Shown here one piece after another: positions 8,522-16,571 of a stretch of DNA of 64,000 nucleotides. This stretch comes from VBDM01 sp963699535 (GTDB taxonomy: Bacteria > Pseudomonadota > Gammaproteobacteria > Burkholderiales > SG8-39). Under the pieces are notes generated by a model. The model was not told where the DNA came from and did no database searches. It was given only the letters and a program-made list of their open reading frames with translations. The DNA lies in the NCBI GenBank assembly GCA_963699535.1, contig CAVOUJ010000028.1:124001-188000 (forward strand), in the 5' to 3' direction. Numbering within the stretch: position 1 is the stretch's first letter; each line of letters begins with the position of its first letter. The position numbers and the translations under genes were made by a program.

Positions 8522-9768
8522 CAAACCGTCATCTCGAGGACATACAAGCCGCCCGCAAAGCGATCGACGGTGTATACGAGGCGCCTGTCGTCCACGTACA
8601 CGTCGTTCAACTGGATCGACCCGACACGCGAGAGCTTCGGAGCGGGGGGTACGAAGTAGGCGATTTCCTGCGGCTGATAGGGGTTGGTCACATCGAAAGC
8701 GCGCACGCCGCCGCCGAAGAACGTGCCGACGATGATGCTGTCCGAGCGCCACGATCCCGCTACGGGGAGATTCTCGTGCAGGTTGTGCGCGCCGAAGCGC
8801 CCGCCGTTTTTGGCGAAGGTCTCGACCGGAGGCATGGGGAAGGTGCTGATCGGCACAGGGTTGCTTTCGACGCGGGCGTCCACGACCCAGACGAGCTTCG
8901 GCCAGTCCTTGCCGTCCGGATGTACGCATTCATCGCTGACGATGAGGAGCCCGCGCTCGAAAAGCGGCAGCACCGTATGCGTGAAACCGGTATATGGAGG
9001 CGAGTAGCGCCAGTGCGCGACGAGTCTGGGGCGCGATTTGTCGGAGATGTCCAGAATGACCGCCCCCCCGGAGATGTAGCCGACATAGGCGCGGTCGGGG
9101 CGCTCGGGGAAGACGTTCGTATTGTGCGCGCGGAAACCGGAGTCGAACTTCGGGTGCCGCGCGAGCGGCGGAACCGAGTCGCCCACGCGCGTGCCGGGCA
9201 TCCACCAGCGTCCGGCCTCGACGGGTTTCGAGGGATTGCGCACATCGATGATGCGGTAGAACTGGTCGTCCGCCGGATTGTTCGGCTGAAAATCCGGGGC
9301 GCCGCCCGCCATGTGGACGAACTCTCCATCGACGAACCAGACTGCGTGCACGCCGCGCGAATGCGGACCCGAAGCGTCGAAGTGAGAGATCAGCTTCGGC
9401 TTCTCGGGTGTGCTGATGTCGAACAGGTCGAATCCCGCGGGCTGGGTGTTCACCGCGCTCGTCTGATAGGCGACCGCCATGGTGTCGCCGACCACATCGA
9501 GAGAATTGGAGCGCACCTTTGCGTGCGGAAGCTCAGTCTGTACAACGACCTTGGGATTCTTCGGGTCGGTCACGTCCACCGCGGTGAAATTCTTCGGCGC
9601 GGACTCGTGCGCCAGCCACAGGATCCGCCGTCCGTCCCGCGCGAGCTGCATCGCCATGCCCTCGCCTATACCGCCGAAGCCCTGCAGCTCGTGATGCGAG
9701 AGAAGCTTCATGTTGAGCGCCAGCGCTTGATCGGGACGGGTGCCTATTCCAGAAAGGGGAGAAGCCAT
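8521..9768 (-). CDS. LVIVD-repeat beta-propeller-like protein
   Basis: A 415-residue protein with several repeats of the type FTAVDVTDPKNPKVV, FDLFDISTPEKPKLI, YRIIDVRNPSKPVEA and VRAFDVTNPYQPQEI. These are the hallmark of LVIVD repeats, predicted to fold as a beta-propeller. No signal peptide is evident with the chosen ATG at 9768; the frame is open about 32 codons further upstream without a better start. Several His-rich segments (GFRAHNTNVFPE, TGFTHTVLP, GAHNLHENLP) sit at propeller-loop positions and could bind metal. It is the first gene of a minus-strand group (LVIVD, COG0523 GTPase, TPP enzyme, Bug protein). Enzymatic function, if any, is unknown. Confidence 0.75.
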   Translation of the reverse strand: MASPLSGIGTRPDQALALNMKLLSHHELQGFGGIGEGMAMQLARDGRRILWLAHESAPKNFTAVDVTDPKNPKVVVQTELPHAKVRSNSLDVVGDTMAVAYQTSAVNTQPAGFDLFDISTPEKPKLISHFDASGPHSRGVHAVWFVDGEFVHMAGGAPDFQPNNPADDQFYRIIDVRNPSKPVEAGRWWMPGTRVGDSVPPLARHPKFDSGFRAHNTNVFPERPDRAYVGYISGGAVILDISDKSRPRLVAHWRYSPPYTGFTHTVLPLFERGLLIVSDECVHPDGKDWPKLVWVVDARVESNPVPISTFPMPPVETFAKNGGRFGAHNLHENLPVAGSWRSDSIIVGTFFGGGVRAFDVTNPYQPQEIAYFVPPAPKLSRVGSIQLNDVYVDDRRLVYTVDRFAGGLYVLEMTV

Positions 9769-9900
9769 TGGGATTCCTGTGGTCTTTTTTGAACGGACCG
9801 AAAATGCCGCAAGCCGTAATATTAACCGCTCGCCGGCGTCGCTGACACGCGGGATCGGGTACACTTTCGCCGCGTCTCATCGCTCGAAAAGGAGGAAGTC

Positions 9901-10863
9901 ATGCAGAGGTTGCTCGTCACGGCCCTCGGTTTCGGCGCGGCCCTTCTCGCCGCCGGGGCAGTCGCCCAGACCTATCCCACCAAGCCGGTGAAACTCATCG
10001 TCACCTATCCCCCCGGCGGAAGCTCCGATCTGATGGCGCGCGTTTTCGGCCAAAAGCTCGGGGAAATCTGGGGACAGACCGTGATCATCGAGAGCAAACC
10101 CGGAGCTGCGGGCTCTATCGGGATGGACTTCGCCGCCAAACAGGCGCCGGACGGCTACAGCTTCGTGGTCGGCAACCTGGGGCCGGCAGCGGTCAACCCG
10201 CTGCTGTCAAAAGTGCCCTACAACGTCGAGCGCGATTTCGCTGCGATCTCATTGATATCAACGGGCCCCAATATCCTCGTCGTCAATCCGAGCGTGCCGG
10301 CCAAGTCGTTGCGCGAGCTGACCGAGTACGCGAAAGCGAGCGCCGGCAAGCTCAACTACGGCACGAGCGGCCCGGGAAGCGTATCGCACCTCACCGGAGC
10401 GATGTACCTCAACATCACCGGGATCAAGGCGACCGAGGTTCCCTACAAGGGCGGCGGTCTCGCCATGCCGGACGTCGTCGCCGGGCACATCCAGTACATC
10501 TTCTCCGATTCGTTGCCGGCGATGGGATTCATCAAGTCCGGCAGGGTGAGGGCTCTGTGCGTTACGGGCCCTGAGCGCAGCTCCGTCCTGCCCGAAGTCC
10601 CGCCGTGTGCGGAATCGGTGCCGGGCCTGGTGGCGGTCAACTGGTGGGGCGTGTTCATGCCGGTCGGGACTCCGAAAGCGATCACCACCAAGTTTCATGC
10701 CGATCTGGTCAAGGTGATGCAGGATGCGCACGTGAAGGCCGAGTTCGCAAAGCTGGGCGTCGAAGCTGTCCACAGCACGCCCGAAGAGTTCGTGGCGTTC
10801 ATGAAATCCGAGACGGCGAAGTATTCGAAGCTCATCAAGGAGGCGGGGATCAAAGGCAATTAA
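9901..10863 (+). CDS. Bug/TctC family periplasmic solute-binding protein
   Basis: Intact 320-residue Bug protein with a cleavable signal peptide (about residues 1-22, ending AGAVAQ) and the family motifs TYPPGGSSDLMAR, SKPGAAGSIG, APDGYSF, YGTSGPGS and VPYKGGG. A strong AGGAGG ribosome site lies just before the ATG. It is transcribed divergently from the LVIVD operon. No TctA/TctB membrane subunits are nearby, as is usual for the expanded Bug families of Burkholderiales. A hairpin follows the stop. Confidence 0.93.
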   Translation: MQRLLVTALGFGAALLAAGAVAQTYPTKPVKLIVTYPPGGSSDLMARVFGQKLGEIWGQTVIIESKPGAAGSIGMDFAAKQAPDGYSFVVGNLGPAAVNPLLSKVPYNVERDFAAISLISTGPNILVVNPSVPAKSLRELTEYAKASAGKLNYGTSGPGSVSHLTGAMYLNITGIKATEVPYKGGGLAMPDVVAGHIQYIFSDSLPAMGFIKSGRVRALCVTGPERSSVLPEVPPCAESVPGLVAVNWWGVFMPVGTPKAITTKFHADLVKVMQDAHVKAEFAKLGVEAVHSTPEEFVAFMKSETAKYSKLIKEAGIKGN

Positions 10864-10893
10864 AGGCGGACCGCTGACGCGGCCGCTCTAATT

Positions 10894-10934
10894 CCGCCGG
10901 CAGGAGCGGACGCACGACGCCGCTCAGCCGGCGG
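10894..10934. terminator. hairpin between convergent genes
   Basis: CCGCCGGC (10894-10901) pairs with GCCGGCGG (10927-10934), and an inner stem GAGCGG (10904-10909) pairs with CCGCTC (10920-10925). It sits between the Bug gene and the convergent dehydrogenase, so it may end both transcripts. There is no U-tract. Confidence 0.45.
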
Positions 10935-10981
10935 GAGTTGCAAGCATATAGGTCCCACGTGCCCCAAGCGCAGCCTGCGCG

Positions 10982-11890
10982 TTATCGGGCGGCACGCTTC
11001 TTTCTTCGCCCGCGCGGATTTCCCGCCAGTTCCTCGAGGACAGCGCACACCGCGCCGGTGTCCTGTTTGCCCAGCCCCATCGCCATCGCCGCGTTGTAGA
11101 TCGGTACGCTCGCCGCGAACAGCGGAGTCGGACAATCGAGTTCGCGCGCGAAATCGCCGATGATGGTCATGTCCTTCTGCCATATCTCGTTCTTCATCGT
11201 GGCCTCCGAATAGTCGCCCTTGACCATCATCGGGCCGCGCACCTGGAACATGCGCGAGCCTCCCGCCCCGCCCGCGACGACTTTCAGCACCAGCGCCGGG
11301 TCCAGCCCGGCCTTCATTCCGAGCACCATCGCCTCGGCGGCGGCGACGTTGTGGATCGCAACGAGGAGATTGGCGACGAATTTCATCTTCGATCCGCTGC
11401 CGAAGGGTCCGACGTAATAGCTCGCGCTGGTGAAGCCCTCGAGCACCGGGACGATCCTGCGGTAGGCGGCGCGGTCGCCGCTGACGTAGATGAGCAAGTC
11501 CTTGACCCGAGCCTGTGCGCCGGTGCCGCTCAAGGGACAGTCGAGGAGGATTACGCCTCGCTTCGCGAGAGTCTCGCGCGCGCCCTCTTTCACAGCGATC
11601 GGCAACGTGCTCGTCTCGACAATGATTGTGCCGCGCCTGGCGGACGCGGCGAGCTCCGCGGCGACCTCGGTCAGCGCCGGCGCCGAGGGAAGCGAAGTGA
11701 CGATAATGTCGGTTCGCCTCGCGACATCGCGCGGGCTTCGCGCGGCGACCCCGCCCGAGCGCGCGAACTCTGCGCGGCGCCGGCGCACAACGTCGTAACC
11801 GACAACGCGGAATCCCGCGCGAGCGAGGTTGAACGACATCGCCGACCCCATGATGCCAAGGCCCACCATACCTACCGTCTGCTGTGTCAT
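10982..11890 (-). CDS. 3-hydroxyisobutyrate dehydrogenase family NAD(P)-dependent oxidoreductase
   Basis: Beta-hydroxyacid dehydrogenase of 302 residues (the family that includes tartronate semialdehyde reductase). The N-terminal Rossmann motif is GMVGLGIMGSAM (about residues 7-18). The substrate loop reads DCPLSGTGAQ (usual form DAPVSGG), and the catalytic-lysine region is SKMKFVANLLVAIHN. The ATG at 11890 has a GAGGGGAG ribosome site; an upstream in-frame start is less likely. The C-terminus ends in a basic tail (RGRRKKRAAR). It diverges from hyuA. A second paralog at 21244 is paired with a TPP enzyme. Confidence 0.88.
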   Translation of the reverse strand: MTQQTVGMVGLGIMGSAMSFNLARAGFRVVGYDVVRRRRAEFARSGGVAARSPRDVARRTDIIVTSLPSAPALTEVAAELAASARRGTIIVETSTLPIAVKEGARETLAKRGVILLDCPLSGTGAQARVKDLLIYVSGDRAAYRRIVPVLEGFTSASYYVGPFGSGSKMKFVANLLVAIHNVAAAEAMVLGMKAGLDPALVLKVVAGGAGGSRMFQVRGPMMVKGDYSEATMKNEIWQKDMTIIGDFARELDCPTPLFAASVPIYNAAMAMGLGKQDTGAVCAVLEELAGNPRGRRKKRAAR

Positions 11891-11908
11891 CGCTCCCCTC
11901 TTTGTCTG

Positions 11909-11935
11909 TTGACCTATGGACAAATCCGCTACCAT
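11909..11935 (+). promoter_or_regulatory. candidate promoter for hyuA-hyuB
   Basis: TTGACC (11909-11914) and TACCAT (11930-11935) are separated by 15 bases in the 72-base gap between the divergent dehydrogenase and hyuA. The spacing is short, so this is tentative. Confidence 0.35.
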
Positions 11936-11962
11936 TGTCGCTCAAAAAAACACGGAGGCGCA

Positions 11963-14080
11963 GTGGCGGGCCGGCTTTCGAATCTTCTCGTCGGCGTTGA
12001 CATCGGCGGTACTTTCACCGATTGCGTAGTGCTCGGGCGCGGCGGCCGCATCACGGCCGCGAAAGCGCCCTCTACGCCGGCTAACTTCGCCGAAGGCATG
12101 ATTGCCGCAATGCGCGTTGCGGCGGATGAGCTCGGGCTCTCGTTCGAGAATTTCTGCGCGCAGATGCAGGTTCTTACTCATGGCACCACGGTCGGTACCA
12201 ACGCGTTGATCCAGAGAAAGGGCGCGAGGGTAGGCCTCATCACGACCAAAGGTCACGAGGACGCGATCCACATCATGCGCGGTTCGCGCGGCGTCACCTC
12301 TCGCGACCTGCGCAAGGTCGTGCATTTTCCGGAGAGCCAGAAACCCGATCCCATCGTCCCCAAGCGCCTCATCGAGGGCGTCTCGGAACGGGTCGATTGC
12401 TTCGGCGAGGCGATCGTGCCGCTCAACGAAGCTCAAACCGAGGCGGCCATCCGGAGCCTGGTCGCGCAAGGGGTGGAAGCGATCGCAGTGTGTTTCCTCT
12501 GGTCGTTCCTGCGTCCCGAGCACGAGCTTCGGGTAAAGGAAATGGTCCGGGCGATGGCCCCGGACCTGTTCGTCTCCTGCTCGGTCGATATCGCGCCCAA
12601 GTGGGGCGAGTACGAGCGCACGACCGCCGCCGTGCTCAACGCTTATATCGGGCCGGTGATGGCGAAGTACCTCGGCAACCTCGACGCGCGGCTGAAGAGC
12701 GCGGGGTACAGCCGTCCGCTGCAGATCGCGCAATGCGCGGGCGGCTCGGTGTCGGTCGACAAGGCGATAGCCTCCCCCTTGCTCACCTTGGATTCCGGCC
12801 CGGTCTCGGGCGTCGCAGGCTCGGTGTACCTCGGCAAGCTGATGGGGATCGAGCACATCATCACCACCGACATGGGCGGCACTTCATTCGACGTGGGCAT
12901 CGTCCACGAAGGCCGGCCGCAGTATTCCTTCGTTTCGAACGTCGCGCAGTACGAGTATTTCCTTCCCAAGGTGGACATCCAGGCAATCGGCTCGGGCGGA
13001 GGATCGCTCGCTCGCGTCGATGCGGGGACCAAGTCGCTCCAGGTCGGACCCGAGTCGGCGGGGGCCAATCCCGGCCCCGCGTGCTACGGCAAGGGGAATA
13101 TGACGCCGACCGTGACCGATGCCGACGTCGTGCTCGGCACGATCAACCCCGACAACTTCCTGGGCGGACGCATCAAGCTCGATCGCGCCAAGGCCGTGGC
13201 CGCCGTGCAGGGGGTCGCCAATGCGCTCGGGCTTTCGCTCCTGGAGACGGCGAGCGGCATTGCGCGCGTCGCCGAGTTCAAGATGGCGGACCTCATCCGC
13301 AAGATGACGGTGGAAAAGGGCTTCGACCCGCGCGACTTCACGCTCTTTGCCTTCGGCGGCGCCGGTCCCGCGCACGCCGGCGTGTTCGGCGCCGAGCTGG
13401 GCGTAAAGAGCGTCATCATTCCGCAGAAGGAGGTCGCTTCGACCTGGTGCGCGTTCGGCGCGGCCTCGGCCGACATGCTGCACGTGTATGAACGGGCCGA
13501 CATCCAGGCAAGCCCCTTCGACCCTGCCCGCGTCAATCGGACGCTGGAAGCCCTGGAAGCGCGTGCTCACGAGCAGATGGAGCGCGACGGCATTCCGCGC
13601 GCGCGCCGGCGGCTGCAGTTTTCCCTCGATATGCGCCACAAGGGCCAGATCAACGAGGTCGAAGTGATGTTGCCCGAAGCGCGCTTGCATGAGAAATTCC
13701 TCCAGAAGCTGCACGAGCGTTTCTATGCTCGTTACGAGCGGCTCTACGGCAAGGGTTCGTCCTACCGGAATGCGCGGATCGAAATCGTGACTCCGCGACT
13801 GCGCGCGAGCGCGCCGACGCCGCGGCCGAAGCTGAAGGTCGCGCGGGCGCTCACCCGGCGGATCGCCCAGGGGGCCGCACGCGGCAGGCGCGAGATCTGG
13901 TGGCCGGAGCTGAAGCGCAAAGTCACGACGCCGATCTATGACGGCGCGTTGCTCGTTCCCGGCAACCGCATCAAGGGGCCGACCGTGGTCGAGACGAGCG
14001 ACACGACGATCGTCGTGCACCCCGGCCGGACGCTGGCCGTGGACGCGTTCGGGAATTTCGAGATTCAGTTTCAGCCGTAA
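11963..14080 (+). CDS. hyuA: hydantoinase/oxoprolinase family protein, subunit A
   Basis: ATP-dependent HyuA-type subunit of 705 residues, related to N-methylhydantoinase A, 5-oxoprolinase and the acetone/acetophenone carboxylase large subunits. Actin-like ATPase motifs are visible: GVDIGGTFTD near the N-terminus, TVGTNALIQRKGARVGLIT, TLDSGPVSGVAGS, TDMGGTSFDVG and GSGGGSLARVD. The GTG at 11963 has GGAGG 4 bases upstream and gives the normal N-terminus; the frame is open further upstream only over the divergent gene. hyuB follows after 43 bases. The substrate cannot be told from sequence; hydantoin, oxoproline or ketone/aromatic carboxylation are all possible. Confidence 0.92.
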   Translation: MAGRLSNLLVGVDIGGTFTDCVVLGRGGRITAAKAPSTPANFAEGMIAAMRVAADELGLSFENFCAQMQVLTHGTTVGTNALIQRKGARVGLITTKGHEDAIHIMRGSRGVTSRDLRKVVHFPESQKPDPIVPKRLIEGVSERVDCFGEAIVPLNEAQTEAAIRSLVAQGVEAIAVCFLWSFLRPEHELRVKEMVRAMAPDLFVSCSVDIAPKWGEYERTTAAVLNAYIGPVMAKYLGNLDARLKSAGYSRPLQIAQCAGGSVSVDKAIASPLLTLDSGPVSGVAGSVYLGKLMGIEHIITTDMGGTSFDVGIVHEGRPQYSFVSNVAQYEYFLPKVDIQAIGSGGGSLARVDAGTKSLQVGPESAGANPGPACYGKGNMTPTVTDADVVLGTINPDNFLGGRIKLDRAKAVAAVQGVANALGLSLLETASGIARVAEFKMADLIRKMTVEKGFDPRDFTLFAFGGAGPAHAGVFGAELGVKSVIIPQKEVASTWCAFGAASADMLHVYERADIQASPFDPARVNRTLEALEARAHEQMERDGIPRARRRLQFSLDMRHKGQINEVEVMLPEARLHEKFLQKLHERFYARYERLYGKGSSYRNARIEIVTPRLRASAPTPRPKLKVARALTRRIAQGAARGRREIWWPELKRKVTTPIYDGALLVPGNRIKGPTVVETSDTTIVVHPGRTLAVDAFGNFEIQFQP

Positions 14081-14123
14081 GAGCCGCCGGGCGCGGAAGA
14101 CGGGAAGCCAAGGAGAAAGCCGG

Positions 14124-16409
14124 ATGCCCAGGATCAGCGAAATGAACACCGCCGTTTTCGACGGGCGCGCCATGGGGTATGTGCCGCCGAAGAAGCTTGC
14201 GATCTCCAGGAAGGTGAAACTCCACACCCGGCGCGCAAGGAAGATCGACCCGATCACCTACGAGGTGGTGCGCCACAGCCTGTGGCACGTGAACGAGGAG
14301 CACGGCGCCACGATCCAGCGATTGTCCGGGTCGCCGGTGGCGATGTACGCGCTCGATCTCAACCCCTCGATCCTCACCGAAGACGGCGAATTCGTCTATT
14401 TCGGGCCGTACATGCAATACATGTCCGGTGTTACCGACACGCAGGTCAAATGGATACTCGAGTACCGCGGCGACAACCCGGGGATCCGCGAAGGCGACAT
14501 GTTTCTCGCGAACGACCCTTGGGTGGGCGCGGCGCACCAGCAGGACGTGATGCTCATCTGCCCGGTGTTCTGGAAGCGCGAGCTCTTCTGCTGGGTGACG
14601 AACTGCCTGCACCAGTACGACATCGGCGGGATCACGCCCTCCTCGTTCTGCGGCACGGCGGAAAGCGCCTTCGAGGAAGGGATCTGCATTCCGCCCGTCA
14701 AGATCATCGAGGGCAACGAGATCCGGCGCGACATTGAGGAGCTCTACCTTCGCTCCTCGCGCAAGCCCGAGACGGTGGCGCTCGATTTTCGCGCGCAGCT
14801 CGCCGGTAACATCACGGCGCGCGACCGCGTTCTTTCCCTCATCCGCCGCTACGGTCCGGAGGTCGTCAAGGGCGTGATGAAGAAGATCATCGATAACGGC
14901 GAGGCCGCGTTCCTCGAGAAGTTGAAGCGCCTGCCCGATGGCGTGTGGCGCGAACGCACCTACGTCGAGTGCTGCAGGCCCGGTGACCGGCGCACGCACC
15001 GCGTCCACCTCACGCTCACCAAGCAAGGCGACCGGCTGGTATTCGACAACGATGGCACCGCGCCCCAGGACGGTGCGATGAACGCCACTTACTCAGGCTG
15101 GCGCGGCTCGATCATGGTGGCGCTGAACCAGCTCTTGTGCTGGGACCAGTACTTCTGCATCGCGGGGGCGTTGCGCCACGTCGAGTTCGATCCCACTCCG
15201 GGGACCTTCAACTGCGCGAACTTCCCCGCGTCGGTATCGACGGCGCCGGTGCAGGCGATGGAAATCTCCCTTTATCCCGCGTACAACGTGCTCTCGAAGA
15301 TGATCCATGCCGATCCGGAGATGAGAAAGGACATCATGTGCATCGGCGGCACGAGCCAGTGGCCGGCGACCCTGTTTCGCGGCACCGACCAGTGGGGCGA
15401 GCGCTTCGGGTACATTCTCGTCGATCCGATCGGCGGGGCGATCGGCGCATTCTCGACTGGTGACGGAATCAATACCGGCGGCCAGTCGCGCACGCCGATC
15501 TGCAAGCTGCCCAACGTCGAGCACACCGAACAGTCTTTTCCGGTGTTGTACCTCTACCGCAAGGAGGTGATCGATTCCGGCGGCGCAGGCAAATGGCGCG
15601 GCGGCATGTCGGCCGAGTCCTGCTTCATTCCGCACCGCACCGGGCAAATCACGCACGACACCTTGTCCTCCGGCAACGCGACGCCGACCTCACCCGGCAT
15701 GATGGGCGGCTACCCGGGAAGCGTGAATGTCTATAAGTTTGTGCGCGCGACCGACATCAAGGAGCGCATGGCGAGGAGCGACATTCCCGGGGACATCGCC
15801 GAGCTGAGCGGTCGCGAAGAGGTCCTGCAGCTTCGCCAGGGCAACTTCCCCCAGAATCCGGCGGATGCCTATGCCGTGATCTGGTCGGCGGCGGGCGGAT
15901 ACGGCGATCCCTTCGAGCGCGACCCGGAGCGCGTGCGCCATGACGTCGCCGAAGGGCGCGCGGTCTCGCGCGAGGCGGCGCGCGAGATCTACGGCGTCCT
16001 CGTCCGCGAGGACGGCGGCCTCGACTTGGAAGGAACGACACGCGAGCGCGCGGAGCGGCGAGCAGCAAGGGTGCGCACGGACGGTTCGGTCAGGACCCTC
16101 TCCGGAAAAGTGATCGCGCGAATCACCGAAAATCTCGACGTCCGCAAGGAGAACGACGGCTTGCGCTGCGCCTGCGCCAAGTGTTCCGTCGACCTCGGGC
16201 CGATCCGCGACAACTACAAGCAGCACTGCGTGATGGAGGAGAACGACATCAGGATCGCCAACCCGAATATCGGCGATTGGAAGCGTTACATCGACGACCA
16301 CCCGGTGTTTCGCCAGTTCTACTGCCCGGGCTGCGGCGCGCTCGTCGAAAATGAAATCTCGCGCGCCGACGATCCCGTGCTGCGCGATATCGAGCTCCAT
16401 CTGAAATAG
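14124..16409 (+). CDS. hyuB: hydantoinase/oxoprolinase subunit B with C-terminal acetone-carboxylase-gamma-like zinc ribbon
   Basis: A 761-residue HyuB-type subunit. AGGAG lies 8 bases before the ATG. The core (about residues 40-650) has HyuB motifs such as LANDPWVGAAHQQDV, the FDNDGTAP loop, GGAIGAFSTGDG and the GGAGKWRGG segment. The last 100 or so residues add a separate domain with CACAKCS and FYCPGCGALVENE cysteine pairs. These resemble the zinc-binding gamma subunit of acetone carboxylase, which has a REFYCPGCG-type C-terminus. A HyuB-gamma fusion would favour an acetone/acetophenone-carboxylase-like reaction over simple ring hydrolysis; that is inference. It pairs with hyuA. Confidence 0.9.
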   Translation: MPRISEMNTAVFDGRAMGYVPPKKLAISRKVKLHTRRARKIDPITYEVVRHSLWHVNEEHGATIQRLSGSPVAMYALDLNPSILTEDGEFVYFGPYMQYMSGVTDTQVKWILEYRGDNPGIREGDMFLANDPWVGAAHQQDVMLICPVFWKRELFCWVTNCLHQYDIGGITPSSFCGTAESAFEEGICIPPVKIIEGNEIRRDIEELYLRSSRKPETVALDFRAQLAGNITARDRVLSLIRRYGPEVVKGVMKKIIDNGEAAFLEKLKRLPDGVWRERTYVECCRPGDRRTHRVHLTLTKQGDRLVFDNDGTAPQDGAMNATYSGWRGSIMVALNQLLCWDQYFCIAGALRHVEFDPTPGTFNCANFPASVSTAPVQAMEISLYPAYNVLSKMIHADPEMRKDIMCIGGTSQWPATLFRGTDQWGERFGYILVDPIGGAIGAFSTGDGINTGGQSRTPICKLPNVEHTEQSFPVLYLYRKEVIDSGGAGKWRGGMSAESCFIPHRTGQITHDTLSSGNATPTSPGMMGGYPGSVNVYKFVRATDIKERMARSDIPGDIAELSGREEVLQLRQGNFPQNPADAYAVIWSAAGGYGDPFERDPERVRHDVAEGRAVSREAAREIYGVLVREDGGLDLEGTTRERAERRAARVRTDGSVRTLSGKVIARITENLDVRKENDGLRCACAKCSVDLGPIRDNYKQHCVMEENDIRIANPNIGDWKRYIDDHPVFRQFYCPGCGALVENEISRADDPVLRDIELHLK

Positions 16410-16434
16410 AAGCAGGGAAGGCGCCGGCTCCTCG

Positions 16435-16463
16435 TTGACACTGCCGGGGGCGGTTGATAGATT
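16435..16463 (+). promoter_or_regulatory. sigma-70-like promoter upstream of the ABC-TPP operon
   Basis: A perfect TTGACA (16435-16440) and TAGATT (16458-16463) are separated by 17 bases, 26 bases after the hyuB stop and about 110 bases before the permease ATG. This is the best promoter-like site in the cluster and suggests that the permease-ATPase-TPP-dehydrogenase genes are transcribed separately from hyuAB. Confidence 0.6.
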
Positions 16464-16571
16464 GCGCCGGATCGCCGCGCAGGACGAGGTTCCGCATGAA
16501 GGAACATATGCGGCGTGCGCCACGCGAGGGCGAATTCCCGCCCGGCGACGCATCCACAAGGAGGAGCATTG

